64,000 nucleotides of DNA, from NCBI RefSeq assembly GCF_900184795.1, contig NZ_FXXN01000028.1:528632-592631 (forward strand). Direction: 5' to 3'. The notes under the pieces were generated by a model. The model saw only the letters and a program-made list of their open reading frames with translations, ran no database searches and was not told the DNA's origin. The DNA is from Magnetospirillum sp. 15-1. Lineage in GTDB: Bacteria; Pseudomonadota; Alphaproteobacteria; Rhodospirillales; Magnetospirillaceae. The translations under genes and the position numbers were made by a program. The number at the start of each line of letters is the position of its first letter. Position 1 is the first letter of the stretch. Below are positions 41,193 through 50,919 of the stretch, piece by piece.

Positions 41193-43895
41193 GTGGCAAC
41201 CGACGACGACCACCGTCCATCGCCCGACGTTCTTCTCGCCCAGGCCCGGCGGGAGGGGCGCGGACGCCTGAAGATCTTCCTCGGCGCCGCGCCCGGCGTG
41301 GGGAAGACCTACGCCATGCTGTGCGCCGCCCACGAACGCCTGCGCGACGGCGTCGACGTGGTGGCCGGCGTGGTCGAGCCCCATGGCCGCAAGGAGACCG
41401 AGGCCCTGACCAAGGGCCTGGAGGTGCTGCCCAGCCGGCGGATGGAGTATCGGGGGCACGATTTCCGCGAGATGGACCTGGACGCCCTGCTGGACCGCCG
41501 GCCCGCCATCGCCCTGGTGGACGAGCTGGCGCACACCAACGTTCCGGGATCGCGTCACCTGAAACGCTGGCAGGACGTGGAGGAGGTGCTGGCGGCCGGC
41601 ATCAACGTCTACGCCACCTTGAACATCCAGCATCTGGAAAGCCTGAACGACGTGGTCGAGCAGATTTCCGGGGTCAAGGTGCGGGAAACCCTGCCCGACG
41701 GCGTCCTGGCCGGCGCCGACGAGATCGAATTGATCGACCTGCCGCCCGAGGACCTGATCAAGCGCCTGAACGAGGGCAAGGTCTATGTGCCGGAACAGGC
41801 GCGCCGCGCCGTCCACAACTTCTTCTCGCCCGGCAACCTGACCGCGCTGCGCGAGATGGCGCTGCGCCACGCCGCCGAGCGGGTGGACGCCCAGATGGTG
41901 GATTACATGCGCTCCCACGCCATCGCCGGCCCCTGGCCGACGCGGGAACGCATCCTGGTCTGCATCGACGAGCGCATGGATTCCGGCCGTCTGGTCCGGG
42001 TCGCCAAGCGGGCGGCCGACCGGCGCGGCGCCGCCTGGGTGGCGGTGACGGTGGAGACCACCCGCACCCTGTCGCTGCCGGAATCCGACAAGGACCGGGT
42101 GGCCGAGGCCATGCGCCTGGCCGTCCAACTGGGCGGCGAGACGGTGGCGCTGCAGGGCGAGGACGTGACCGCCGCCATCCTGGCCTACGCCACTGAACGC
42201 AATGCCACCCAGATCGTGGTGGGGCGCCCCCGCCGCCTGGGACTGCTCGACCGTTTCACCGCCACGGTGACCGACCGGCTGGTGGAACGGGGCGGCGGCT
42301 TCAACATCCTGGTGGTCGGCAGCGACGACGAGGGCAAGCCCAAGGCGCCGCGCTCCGTCGTCCAGGCCCAGCCGGAAAGCCGGGACTGGCTGGGGCTGGC
42401 CGTGGCGCTGCTGGCGACCGGAGCGGCCACCGGCCTGGGCGTCGCCATCGATCATTGGCTGCCGGTGGCCAGCATCTCGGTGGCCTATCTGCTGGCGGTG
42501 ATGGTGGTGGCCATGCGCTTCGGCCTGCGTCCGGCCATCCTGGCCTCGCTGGTCAGCTTCTTCGCCTTCAACTTCTTCTTCACCGAGCCGCGCTTCACCC
42601 TCGCGGTGTCCGACGTGCAGAACCTTCTGACCCTGGTGTTCTTCCTGATCGCCGCCTTCATCGTCTCGGGCATGGCCAGCCGGCTGCGCACCCAGGTCCA
42701 GGCCAGCCGCGAAAGCGCCCGGCGGACCGCCAATCTTTATGATTTCGGCCGCAAGGTGACGGCGGCGGCGACCCAGGACGACGTGCTGTGGGCGGTGGTC
42801 CACCATGTGGCCGACACCATCCGGGGCAAGTCGCTGGTCCTGCTGCCCATGGACGGCCGGCTGGCCATCGCCGCCGGCTATCCGCCCGAGGATCAGATCG
42901 ACGACAGATCGTCGGCCGCCGCCGATTGGGCCTGGGCGCACGAGAAGCCCGCCGGGCGGGGCTCCGCCACCCTGCCCGCCGCCCATTGGCTGTTCCTGCC
43001 GCTCAGGACCGCGCGGGGGCCGGTGGGCGTCCTCGGCGTCCAGATGAGCGAGGACGCCGACCTGCCCAGCCCCGAGCAGATGCGGCTGCTGGAAACCCTG
43101 GCCGATCAGGCGGCGGTGGCCATCGAACGCACCACCTTAGTCTCGGACATCGAGATGGCGCGGGTGGCGACCGAGCGCGAGCGCCTGCGCTCGGCCCTGC
43201 TGTCTTCGCTGTCCCACGATCTGCGCACGCCGCTGGTCTCCATCATGGGGGCGGCCAGCAGCCTGATCAGCTATGACGAGGCGCTGAGCCGCGACAATCG
43301 CCGCGACCTCGCCCAAACCATCCAGGACGAGGCCGAACGCCTCAACCGCTTTGTCCAGAACCTGCTGGACATGACCCGGCTGGGCAGCGGCACCCTGAAG
43401 CCGCGCATCGACTGGGCCGATCTGGCCGATATCGTCGGCGGCGCCGTCGAGCGGGCGGCGCGTCTTACCCGCTCGCATGCGGTCAAGGTGGACATCGACC
43501 CCAACATTCCGCTTCTGTGCGTCGACGCCGTTCTGCTGGGACAGGTGTTCTTCAATCTGCTGGACAACGCCTGCAAGTACTCGGCCCCCGGCACCGCCAT
43601 CAAGGTGTGGGCCAGGAAGGTCGCCGATCATATCTCCATCGAGGTGGCCGACCAGGGGCCGGGCATCCCCGAGGCCGACCGCGAGAAGGTGTTCGACATG
43701 TTCTACCGGGTCAGCCAGTCCGACAGCCAGACCGCCGGCACCGGCCTGGGGCTGGCCATCTGCCGGGGCATCGTCGAGGCGCATGGCGGCACCATCCGGG
43801 CGGAAGCGGGCCTGCACGGCACCGGCACCGCCATCGTCATCCGCCTGCCGCTGCCACCGGTACCGCAGGTGGCCGACGAGCCTGAGGGGGCGTGA
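41193..43895 (+). CDS. kdpD: Sensor histidine kinase KdpD
   Basis: A 900-residue K+-responsive sensor kinase. Domains in order: KdpD N-terminal ATPase-like domain with Walker A GAAPGVGKT (near 31) and the signature DELAHTNVPGSRHLKRW; a universal-stress-protein domain (ILVCIDERM to about 370); four tight membrane helices at about 395-500; a GAF domain; HisKA with LSHDLRTPL; and an HATPase (NLLDNACKYS, GTGLGLAI). GTG start with ACAGGAG upstream. It is followed by kdpE with a 1-base overlap. The kdpFABC transporter genes, its usual partners, are not in the window, so either they are elsewhere or the pair has another target. Confidence 0.95.
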   Translation: MATDDDHRPSPDVLLAQARREGRGRLKIFLGAAPGVGKTYAMLCAAHERLRDGVDVVAGVVEPHGRKETEALTKGLEVLPSRRMEYRGHDFREMDLDALLDRRPAIALVDELAHTNVPGSRHLKRWQDVEEVLAAGINVYATLNIQHLESLNDVVEQISGVKVRETLPDGVLAGADEIELIDLPPEDLIKRLNEGKVYVPEQARRAVHNFFSPGNLTALREMALRHAAERVDAQMVDYMRSHAIAGPWPTRERILVCIDERMDSGRLVRVAKRAADRRGAAWVAVTVETTRTLSLPESDKDRVAEAMRLAVQLGGETVALQGEDVTAAILAYATERNATQIVVGRPRRLGLLDRFTATVTDRLVERGGGFNILVVGSDDEGKPKAPRSVVQAQPESRDWLGLAVALLATGAATGLGVAIDHWLPVASISVAYLLAVMVVAMRFGLRPAILASLVSFFAFNFFFTEPRFTLAVSDVQNLLTLVFFLIAAFIVSGMASRLRTQVQASRESARRTANLYDFGRKVTAAATQDDVLWAVVHHVADTIRGKSLVLLPMDGRLAIAAGYPPEDQIDDRSSAAADWAWAHEKPAGRGSATLPAAHWLFLPLRTARGPVGVLGVQMSEDADLPSPEQMRLLETLADQAAVAIERTTLVSDIEMARVATERERLRSALLSSLSHDLRTPLVSIMGAASSLISYDEALSRDNRRDLAQTIQDEAERLNRFVQNLLDMTRLGSGTLKPRIDWADLADIVGGAVERAARLTRSHAVKVDIDPNIPLLCVDAVLLGQVFFNLLDNACKYSAPGTAIKVWARKVADHISIEVADQGPGIPEADREKVFDMFYRVSQSDSQTAGTGLGLAICRGIVEAHGGTIRAEAGLHGTGTAIVIRLPLPPVPQVADEPEGA

Positions 43896-44584
43896 TGGGC
43901 AGCAGGATTCTGGTTGTCGACGACGAGCCGCAGATCCGCAAATTCCTGCGCATCTCGCTTTCGGCCAACGGCTACGAGGTGACCGAGGCGGACTCGGCCG
44001 CCGCCGGACTGGCCGCCTTCCGCGCCCAGCCCCCCGACCTGCTGGTTCTCGATCTCGGCCTGCCCGACATGGACGGCCAGGAGGTGATCTCCACCGTGCG
44101 CGAGACCTCGGACCTGCCGATCATCGTGCTGTCGGTCCGCGCCCAGGAGCAGGACAAGGTCGAGGCCCTGGACCGGGGCGCCAACGACTACGTGGTCAAG
44201 CCGTTCGGCGTCGCCGAGCTGATGGCCCGCGTCCGCGCCTCGCTCCGCCCCCGCACTCCCAAGGATGTGGCCGAGGCGGTGGAGATCGGCCCGCTGCGGA
44301 TCGATCTGGACCGGCTGGTGGTGACCCGGCGGGACGAGGAAATCCACCTGTCGCGCAAGGAATGGGACCTGCTGGCCTTTCTCGCCCGCCGGCCCGATCA
44401 CGTGCTGACCCACAAGCTGATCCTGAAGGAGGTCTGGGGTCCCGCCCATGTGGAGGACACCGCCTATCTGCGGGTCTACATCAACCAGCTCCGCCAGAAG
44501 CTGGAGGACGACCCGACCCGGCCCCGGCTGATCGTCACGGATCAGGGAGTGGGGTATCGCCTGAAACGGGGCGAGGGATATTAG
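43895..44584 (+). CDS. kdpE: Response regulator KdpE
   Basis: A 229-residue OmpR/PhoB-type regulator. The receiver domain (ILVVDDEPQIRKFLRISL, phospho-Asp in LLVLDLGLPDMDG, Lys in YVVKPFG) is followed by a winged helix at about residues 130-225 (LSRKEWDLLAFLARRPDHVLTHKLIL, TAYLRVYINQLRQKLE). ATG at 43895 shares its first base with the kdpD stop; a GTG at 43892 is an alternative. Activated by KdpD, it would normally switch on kdpFABC. It converges on a MocR gene with 24 bases between. Confidence 0.94.
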   Translation: MGSRILVVDDEPQIRKFLRISLSANGYEVTEADSAAAGLAAFRAQPPDLLVLDLGLPDMDGQEVISTVRETSDLPIIVLSVRAQEQDKVEALDRGANDYVVKPFGVAELMARVRASLRPRTPKDVAEAVEIGPLRIDLDRLVVTRRDEEIHLSRKEWDLLAFLARRPDHVLTHKLILKEVWGPAHVEDTAYLRVYINQLRQKLEDDPTRPRLIVTDQGVGYRLKRGEGY

Positions 44585-44608
44585 GGTGGCGCGCCCCCAA
44601 TCCGACGA

Positions 44609-46006
44609 TCAGACCACCGACGGCGCCATGGCGGGAGGCTGATCCAGGAGATCTGCCACCTGGGCCAGGACACTGCGTGTTTCCGCCTCGTCGGAGAGCG
44701 CGCCCAGGCACAGGCGAACGGCCTCCGGTGCCGTGGGCGCCACCGAGAAGGCGTCGCTGGCCGCCACCAGAAGACGCCGTGCCCGCAATTGCCCGGTGAA
44801 GTCCGCCCGCCCCCAATCCTCGGGCAGAGGCAGCCACAGGTGAAAGGCCTCCGGCGCTCCGGCAAACGATCCCGGAGGCAGAATCTCGGCGGCCGCGAGC
44901 TGGCGGCGGCGGGCCTCCGCCCGAATGCCCTCCAGCACCTTCCCGGCGGTGCCCGAGGTGATCCACCGGGTCGCCATGGCCGCCGCCAGGGGCGAGGCGG
45001 CCAGGGTGGTGGCGCGCACCGCCCCGGTCAGACGCGCGGCCTGCCGCCGGTCGGGCGCCACCAGAAAGGCGATGCGCAGGGCCGGCGAAAGGCACTTCGC
45101 CAGTCCGGCGATATGATAGACCACATCGGGGCCCATGGCGGCCAGCGGGGGCGGGGCGTCCTCCGGCAGCATTCCATAGGCGTCATCCTCGATGACGGCG
45201 ACGCCGTGCCGGCGGGCGATATCGACGATTTCCGCGCGGCGCTCCGCCGTCAGCGTCGCCGTTGTCGGATTGTGCAGCGTCGGCGTGCAGTACAGCGCCT
45301 TGGGCGCATGGCGCTCGCAGGCCGCGCGGAAGCTGTCGGGCAACAGGCCGGAGGCATCCATGGCCACCCCCGCCAACCGTATGCCGAGATGGGCGGCCAG
45401 GGACTTCATGCCGGGATAGGTCAGCTCCTCGGCAAGAATGGTGTCTCCGGGTTGGGCGAGAGAGGTCACCAGGGCCAGCAGCGCCCCCTGCGCTCCGGGG
45501 CAGACGATCAGGCGGTCCGGCGACAGGCCGGGAAGGCGGGAGGCCAGCCAGGTCACCCCGGCGGCACGGTCCTCCTCGGCCCCGGCATTGTCGCCATAGC
45601 CCAGCAGACGCCGGTCCGTGAAGCTGGGCGCCAGGTCCGACATGTCCCGCCGCATCCCCTCCAGCAACCGGGGGTCGGCGGGCAGGGGCGGGGTATTCAT
45701 GGTCATGTCGATGAAGGCCGAAGCCGGCGCCCCGACGGAGGGCCGGCTTGCCGGCCGGGCCTGGACGAAGGTGCCCTGCCCGACCTTGCCCACCACCAAT
45801 CCCCGTCGCTGCGCTTCATTGTAGGCCCGCGAGACCGTGGTGAAGTCCAGCCCCAGCCGCTCGGCCAGCACCCTCAGGGGCGGCAGCTTGGCGCCGTGCG
45901 GCAACGCCCCATCCCGAATGTCGGCGGCGATCGCGTCGGCAATGGCCTGGTAGACGGGTTTCCCAACCTTTTCCAGCTTGGGGGCCCATCCCCGTTCCGT
46001 GTCCAT
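44609..46006 (-). CDS. MocR/PdxR-type regulator (GntR helix-turn-helix plus aminotransferase fold)
   Basis: A 465-residue two-domain protein. Residues 10-80 are a GntR-type winged helix (VYQAIADAIAADIRDGALPHGAKLPPLRVLAERLGLDFTTVSRAYNEAQ), and residues 95-460 a fold-type I aminotransferase domain. The PLP lysine appears to be in IAGLAKCLSPALR, and YCTPTLHNPT and VIEDDAYGML carry the Asn, Asp and Tyr that hold PLP. MocR proteins control vitamin B6, GABA or amino acid genes; the target here is not evident as the neighbours are unrelated. ATG at 46006 has GAGG; a GTG at 46018 is possible. Confidence 0.9.
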   Translation of the reverse strand: MDTERGWAPKLEKVGKPVYQAIADAIAADIRDGALPHGAKLPPLRVLAERLGLDFTTVSRAYNEAQRRGLVVGKVGQGTFVQARPASRPSVGAPASAFIDMTMNTPPLPADPRLLEGMRRDMSDLAPSFTDRRLLGYGDNAGAEEDRAAGVTWLASRLPGLSPDRLIVCPGAQGALLALVTSLAQPGDTILAEELTYPGMKSLAAHLGIRLAGVAMDASGLLPDSFRAACERHAPKALYCTPTLHNPTTATLTAERRAEIVDIARRHGVAVIEDDAYGMLPEDAPPPLAAMGPDVVYHIAGLAKCLSPALRIAFLVAPDRRQAARLTGAVRATTLAASPLAAAMATRWITSGTAGKVLEGIRAEARRRQLAAAEILPPGSFAGAPEAFHLWLPLPEDWGRADFTGQLRARRLLVAASDAFSVAPTAPEAVRLCLGALSDEAETRSVLAQVADLLDQPPAMAPSVV

Positions 46007-46104
46007 CAATCCTCGCACGATTGTTTCATCACAAACCGATCAAGTATGGCAGCAGCGGTGTCCGAGCCGCAAGCCGGCCTTGGCGATCATCGGGATGGGA
46101 TGGA

Positions 46105-47556
46105 TCATCGCGCCGCCTCGGCGATGAAGGTATTGGGACGGACCGCCTCGTCACCCGGGGTCCGGTCGCTCAGCCGGAATTCGATGGGGGTGGCACCGGC
46201 CGGCGCCTGCCCGGCCGGCACCCGCACCGACACGCGGTAGGTGGTCACGGCATCGGCGGCGGCGGCGAGACCTTGCCCGTCGGATGTTTGGCCAAGGTCC
46301 CTTACCCCCACCTGCGCCCCGGCCAGCCCGAGAACCTCCAGCCGCAGAAGGCGCGGCGCGCGCTCGCGATTGACGATCTTCACGGTGTAGTCGTTGCGGA
46401 TCGAGCCGTCGGACAGCGTGACGGAGACCGGCGAACGGTCGTGCAGAATGGTCATGTCGAGCATCCGGCGCTGGCCGCCGGCCACCGCCATGCCCGCCAG
46501 GGTCACGCCGATGATGGCGCCATAGATCATCAGGCGCGGCCGGCGATGCCACGGCTGCTTGGGTGCCGGCGCCTCGGAGGACGTATGCGAGAACGGGCGC
46601 CAGCCCACCAGAGTCCGGGGCAGGCCGAACCGCGGCATGACGGAATCGCAAGCATCGGCGCAAAGGCCGCAGCCGATGCATTCCATCTGAATACCGTCGC
46701 GGATGTCGATACCCACCGGGCAGACCTGCACGCACATCCGGCAATCGACGCAATGCCCTCGCCCCTCGAACGACTGCGCCACGCGGGCATGCCCACGGCT
46801 CTCGCCCCGTCCGGCATCGTAGGCGACCACCAGCGAATCATGATCGAGCATGGCGCCCTGAAAGCGCGGCCAGGGGCACATGTAAATGCACATCTGCTCG
46901 CGGGCCCATCCGGCCATCACGTAGGTCATCAGCCCGACCATCGCCACGAAGCCATACAGGACGATTCCCGCCTCGCCGGTCAGCATTGCCCCGGCCGCCC
47001 GGGGCGCGTCATTGAAGAAGAACAGGAACGAAGCGCCGGTCATCAGTGAAACGGCGAGCCAGGCGGCGTGCTTCACCAGCTTCCTCACCACCTTTCCCGT
47101 GGGCCAGGGCGCATGGTCCAGCTTGTGGCGCCGATTGTGATCGCCCTCCACCCGGCGCTCGATCCATACAAAGATATCCGTCCACACCGTCTGGGGGCAG
47201 GCGAAGCCGCACCAGACCCGGCCATACAACGCCGTCACCAGAAAAAGTCCGATGGAGGCGATCACCAGAACGCCGGTCAGGAAATAGAATTCCTGCGGCC
47301 AAATTTCCGTGTCGAGGAAATAGGCCCGCATGGCGACGAAATCGAACAGGATCGCCTGATCCGGATGGCCGGCGCCGCGATCCCAGCGCAGCCAGGGAAG
47401 GAGCGATACGGACAGGATCGACAGCCAGGCGATCACCGTCTTGGCCGACCGGTTCGCCCCCTTCACCGCACGGGGATGAATCTTCCGGGCCTGGGCATAC
47501 AAGCTGACGTCACCGCCGCTGGCCGGCCTGATGTGATCGGGGGATTGATCGGTCAT
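46105..47556 (-). CDS. ccoG: Cytochrome c oxidase accessory protein CcoG (RdxA/FixG)
   Basis: A 483-residue membrane iron-sulfur protein. Five or so helices include GRVWCGFACPQTVWTDIFVWIERRVEG and MCIYMCPWPRFQGAM. Two [4Fe-4S] motifs, CVDCRMCVQVCPVGIDIR and CIGCGLCADACDSVMPR, follow near residues 245-285, and the C-terminal 150 residues are the FixG Ig-like periplasmic domain. CcoG is a cupric reductase that supplies Cu(I) for cbb3 oxidase CuB. No ccoNOP genes are in the window. Given the heme-copper operon 16 kb away, it might also serve that enzyme; this is inference. ATG at 47556 has GAGGTG. Divergent from the Hsp70-like gene. Confidence 0.94.
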   Translation of the reverse strand: MTDQSPDHIRPASGGDVSLYAQARKIHPRAVKGANRSAKTVIAWLSILSVSLLPWLRWDRGAGHPDQAILFDFVAMRAYFLDTEIWPQEFYFLTGVLVIASIGLFLVTALYGRVWCGFACPQTVWTDIFVWIERRVEGDHNRRHKLDHAPWPTGKVVRKLVKHAAWLAVSLMTGASFLFFFNDAPRAAGAMLTGEAGIVLYGFVAMVGLMTYVMAGWAREQMCIYMCPWPRFQGAMLDHDSLVVAYDAGRGESRGHARVAQSFEGRGHCVDCRMCVQVCPVGIDIRDGIQMECIGCGLCADACDSVMPRFGLPRTLVGWRPFSHTSSEAPAPKQPWHRRPRLMIYGAIIGVTLAGMAVAGGQRRMLDMTILHDRSPVSVTLSDGSIRNDYTVKIVNRERAPRLLRLEVLGLAGAQVGVRDLGQTSDGQGLAAAADAVTTYRVSVRVPAGQAPAGATPIEFRLSDRTPGDEAVRPNTFIAEAAR

Positions 47557-47786
47557 ACGACACCTCAATATCAGAATAACGCCACTCATATCGGGAGGCG
47601 ACGCGATCATATGTAGGGATTGTATGCTCAATCAAGTTAAATTGTATGGCATATTGTTTGACATCGCCCCATGCGGCGCGAATCTGTCTGGCGTTTTCAC
47701 ATGGCCGACACTATGACTGCGACCCCGCCGCCCCGCCTCGCCCAGGGGCCGGAGGGGCCGTCAGATGCAGCACACGGGACCAATAC
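47557..47786. promoter_or_regulatory. Divergent promoter region, ccoG and Hsp70-like gene
   Basis: A 230-base gap, clearly AT-richer than its surroundings at about 47560-47660. It should hold promoters for both genes. I looked for an FNR box because ccoG is often oxygen-controlled; only imperfect pieces such as TTGTATGCTCAATCAA (47618-47633) are seen, with wrong spacing. Confidence 0.35.
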
Positions 47787-49073
47787 ATGTTCGTCGGAAT
47801 GGATTTCGGCACCACCAACAGCGCCGTCGCCCTGGCCCGGACCGATCGGAGCGTGGAGGTGCTGAACTTCGCCACCACGGCCGGGCCGGCCTCGACGCTG
47901 CGCTCGGTGCTGGCCTTCGAGAATGCCCGGCGCGACGCCCAGCGCCGCATCCTGCCCCTGGCCGGCCATGACGCCATCGACGCCTATCTGCACGGCGACG
48001 GGGATTGCCGCTTCCTGCAATCCTTCAAGTCCTATCTGACCAGCCGGTCCTTCACCAGCACCGCCATCTATGGGGCGCCCTACTCCCTGGAGGAGCTGGT
48101 GGCGCTGATCGTCTCCCAATTGCGGCGAACCGCCGAGGCGGCGGGGGCCAAGGTCGAGCGGGTGGTGGCCGGGCGTCCGGTGCGCTTCGTCGCCGAGGGC
48201 GGCGAGGAGGAGGACGCCTACGCCACCGGCCGGCTGGTCGAGGCCTTCGCCAAGGCCGGCATCGGCGATGTGGTGTTCGAGTACGAGCCCATCGCCGCCG
48301 CCTATTATTACGAAAGCACGCTGCGGCATGACCAGACCGTGCTGGTGGCCGATTTCGGCGGCGGCACCAGCGATTTCTGCCTGATCCGCCTGGGACCGGG
48401 GCGCGCCGGGCTGGCTCGGCCCGAGGACGCCATCATCGGCACCGCCGGTGTCGGCATCGCCGGCGACGCCTTCGACCGGCGCATCGTCGAGCACGGCCTG
48501 TCCGGGCATTTCGGCAAGCGCACCACCTATGTCAGCGACGGCAAGGTCCTGCCCATGCCGGCCTGGGTCTACGCCAAGCTGGAGCGCTGGCACCATGTCG
48601 CCTTCCTCAACACGCCCTCGACGCTGCGCCTGCTGCGCGACCTGCGGCGCCATGTGGAGCATCCCGACCAGATCGAGCAATTGCTGGCGCTGATCGAGCA
48701 CAATCTCGGCTATCACCTCTACCGTTCGGTGGAGCAGGCCAAACGCGACCTGTCCCAGGCGGACGAGACCGTGCTGCGCTTCGATCACGACCCGGTGCTG
48801 GTGGAGCGCCGCGTCACCCGCGCCGAATTCGAAGGCTGGATCGGCAAGGAACTGGCCGCCATCGAGCATTGCGTCGACGGTTTGCTGGAGAGCACCGGCA
48901 CCGGGCTCGCCCAGGTGGACCGGGTCTTCCTCACCGGCGGCTCGTCCCTGGTGCCGGCGGTGCGCGCCATCTTCGCCGACCGCTTCGGCGAGGACCGCCT
49001 CAGCACCGGCGGCGAGTTCATCTCGGTCGCCACCGGCCTCGCCCAGCGCGCCCGCGAGGTGTTCGGCGGCTGA
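47787..49073 (+). CDS. Hsp70-family protein, YegD-like
   Basis: A 428-residue actin-ATPase fold protein. It opens MFVGMDFGTTNSAVAL, the phosphate-1 loop of Hsp70s, and has ADFGGGTSDFCLIRLG (phosphate 2) and FLTGGSSLVPAVRAIF (adenosine loop). It ends right after the nucleotide-binding domain and lacks the Hsp70 substrate-binding domain, as YegD-type proteins do. An insertion between the two ATPase halves (about residues 235-330, rich in His and Leu) is typical of that group. The ATG at 47787 gives the family N-terminus; earlier in-frame codons do not. Function is not well known; it may act on protein complexes. Confidence 0.9.
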   Translation: MFVGMDFGTTNSAVALARTDRSVEVLNFATTAGPASTLRSVLAFENARRDAQRRILPLAGHDAIDAYLHGDGDCRFLQSFKSYLTSRSFTSTAIYGAPYSLEELVALIVSQLRRTAEAAGAKVERVVAGRPVRFVAEGGEEEDAYATGRLVEAFAKAGIGDVVFEYEPIAAAYYYESTLRHDQTVLVADFGGGTSDFCLIRLGPGRAGLARPEDAIIGTAGVGIAGDAFDRRIVEHGLSGHFGKRTTYVSDGKVLPMPAWVYAKLERWHHVAFLNTPSTLRLLRDLRRHVEHPDQIEQLLALIEHNLGYHLYRSVEQAKRDLSQADETVLRFDHDPVLVERRVTRAEFEGWIGKELAAIEHCVDGLLESTGTGLAQVDRVFLTGGSSLVPAVRAIFADRFGEDRLSTGGEFISVATGLAQRAREVFGG

Positions 49074-49080
49074 GGCGCGC

Positions 49081-49198
49081 TCATCCCTTATACCATATCC
49101 CGGTGATCGCAACCGATCACCGGGCTCGCCCTCAATCGGCGGGCGGGCGCGGGCGCCCTTGCCTCCCGCGCCATAAGGCGCGCGGCCCGTTGGGCCTA
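49081..49198. repeat. GC-rich inverted-repeat intergenic sequence
   Basis: Between the Hsp70-like and ETF-QO genes lies an 11-base hairpin CCCGGTGATCG (49099-49109 with 49114-49124), followed by further self-complementary GC-rich segments (GGCGCGGG/CCCGCGCC near 49146-49172, GCGCC-ATAA-GGCGC near 49168-49181). A similar pattern (GGCGGGCGC...CGCCCTTGGCC) is seen next to the hairpin at 9126-9260. It may be a dispersed genomic repeat. Confidence 0.4.
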
Positions 49199-49199
49199 A

Positions 49200-49234
49200 C
49201 CAAATCCCGATGAGTCCGGCTCATCAGGATTTGG
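49200..49234 (-). terminator. Hairpin after ETF-QO gene
   Basis: A 15-base stem with one mismatch (CCAAATCCCGATGAG / CTCATCAGGATTTGG, loop TCCGG) sits 2 bases after the ETF-QO stop on the minus strand. It is a likely terminator, although only a short T pair follows. Confidence 0.6.
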
Positions 49235-49236
49235 TA

Positions 49237-50859
49237 TTACATGTTGGGATAGTTCGGTCCACCGCCACCTTCGGGGACGACCCAATTGATGTTCTGGGTT
49301 GGGTCCTTGATGTCGCAGGTCTTGCAGTGCAGGCAGTTCTGGGCGTTGATCTGCAGGCGGGGATTGGAGCCGTCGTCGTTCCTGACGATCTCGTAGACGC
49401 CGGCCGGGCAGTAGCGCTGCTCGGGGGCGTCGTAATGCTCGAGATTGATGGCGACGGGCACCGCCGGGTCGCGCAGCTTGAGGTGGGCCGGCTGGTTCTC
49501 CTCGTGATTGGTCGACGAGATGAACACCGAGCTGAGCTTGTCGAAGCTGACCACCCCATCGGGCTTGGGGTAGCTGATCTTCGGGCATTCGCTGGCCTTC
49601 TTCAGCGCCAGATGGTCGGGCCGGTGGTGCAGCGTCCAGGGCATCTTGCCCTTGAACACATAGGTCTCCAGCGCCGAATAGGCGATGCCGCCGAAGAGGC
49701 CCCAGTGGAAGCTGGGGCGGATGTTCCTGACCTCGTGCAGCTCCTTCCACAGCCAGGACCGCTTCAGGTGCTCGGGATAGGCGCTCACCTCGTTGGCGCC
49801 GCCCTCGTGGCCCAGGGCCTCGGCGACGGCCTCGGCCGCCACCATGGCCGACTTCATGGCGGTGTGGGTGCCCTTGATCTTGGGCACGTTGAGGAAGCCC
49901 GCCGTGTCGCCCACCAGCACGCCGCCGGGGAAGCTGAGCTTGGGGACCGACTGGAAGCCGCCTTCCGACAGGGCGCGCGCGCCATAGGACACCCGGCGGC
50001 CACCCTCGAAGATCGGGCGGATGGCCGGATGGGTCTTGAAGCGCTGGAACTCGTCGAAGGGCGACAGGTGCGGGTTGGCGTAGTCCAGGCCGACCACGAA
50101 GCCCACCGCCACCTGATTGTTCTCCAGGTGATAGAGGAACGAACCGCCATAGGTGGCGGTGTCCAGCGGCCAGCCGACGGTATGGACGATGGTGCCCGCC
50201 TTATGCTTGGCCGGGTCGATCTCCCACAGCTCCTTGATGCCGATGCCGTAGGTCTGGTCCTCGCAATCCCGGCACAGGTCGAAGCGCTCGAACAGCGTCT
50301 TGGTCAGCGAGCCGCGGCAGCCCTCGGCGAAGATGGTCTGGCGCGCCCACAGCTCGACGCCCGGCGTATGGTTGTGGGTGGGCTGGCCGTCCTTGCCGAT
50401 CCCCATGTCGCCGGTCGCCACGCCCTTGACCGAGCCGTCCTCGTGGTACAGCACCTCGGCCGCCGCGAAGCCGGCGAAGATCTCGACGCCCAGCGCCTCG
50501 GCCTGGGCCCCCAGCCAGCGGGTGAAGTTGCCCAGCGACACGATGTAATTGCCGTGATTGTTCATCTGCGGCGGCGTCATCAGCCGGATGGCCTTGGACT
50601 CCGTCAGGAACAGGAAGCGGTCGTCGCTGGCCGGCGTCAGCAGCGGCGCGGCGCGCTCCCGCCAGTCCGGGAACAGCTCCGCCAGCGAGCGCGTCTCGAT
50701 CACCGCTCCCGACAGGATGTGGGCTCCCACCTCCGAACCCTTCTCCAGCACGCAGACGCTCAAGTCGGCGTTGAGCTGCTTCAGCCGGATGGCCGCCGTC
50801 AGGCCAGATGGCCCGCCGCCAACCACCACGACGTCGAATTCCATGGATTCACGTTCCAT
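49237..50859 (-). CDS. etfD: Electron transfer flavoprotein-ubiquinone oxidoreductase
   Basis: A 540-residue monotopic membrane flavoprotein that moves electrons from reduced ETF to ubiquinone. The FAD motif [17 protein letters not shown] is at the N-terminus, [14 protein letters not shown] and HTAMKSAM mark the FAD and membrane/quinone region, and the [4Fe-4S] ligands are near the C-terminus ([26 protein letters not shown]). Length and ending [10 protein letters not shown] are classical. Start 50859 is chosen; ATG at 50844 (MEFDVVV) is also plausible. The gene is preceded by a run of ten G on the coding strand and by the etfA terminator, so it probably has its own promoter. Confidence 0.96.
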   Translation of the reverse strand: MERESMEFDVVVVGGGPSGLTAAIRLKQLNADLSVCVLEKGSEVGAHILSGAVIETRSLAELFPDWRERAAPLLTPASDDRFLFLTESKAIRLMTPPQMNNHGNYIVSLGNFTRWLGAQAEALGVEIFAGFAAAEVLYHEDGSVKGVATGDMGIGKDGQPTHNHTPGVELWARQTIFAEGCRGSLTKTLFERFDLCRDCEDQTYGIGIKELWEIDPAKHKAGTIVHTVGWPLDTATYGGSFLYHLENNQVAVGFVVGLDYANPHLSPFDEFQRFKTHPAIRPIFEGGRRVSYGARALSEGGFQSVPKLSFPGGVLVGDTAGFLNVPKIKGTHTAMKSAMVAAEAVAEALGHEGGANEVSAYPEHLKRSWLWKELHEVRNIRPSFHWGLFGGIAYSALETYVFKGKMPWTLHHRPDHLALKKASECPKISYPKPDGVVSFDKLSSVFISSTNHEENQPAHLKLRDPAVPVAINLEHYDAPEQRYCPAGVYEIVRNDDGSNPRLQINAQNCLHCKTCDIKDPTQNINWVVPEGGGGPNYPNM

Positions 50860-50890
50860 TAGACCTGCTACTCCCCCCCCCCTAAAAAGC

Positions 50891-50919
50891 GGGGACGAAT
50901 CCATGCCGGATTCGCCCCC
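50891..50919 (-). terminator. Intrinsic terminator of etfBA
   Basis: On the minus strand a 12-base stem with one mismatch (GGGGGCGAATCC-type arms, loop GGCAT) is followed by GCTTTTTAG, 14 bases after the etfA stop. It ends the etfBA message before the ETF-QO gene. Confidence 0.75.

Noticed and set aside
47610-47640. TTGTATGCTCAATCAA as an FNR box for ccoG
   Set aside because: The half-sites are six bases apart instead of four and one half is poor.
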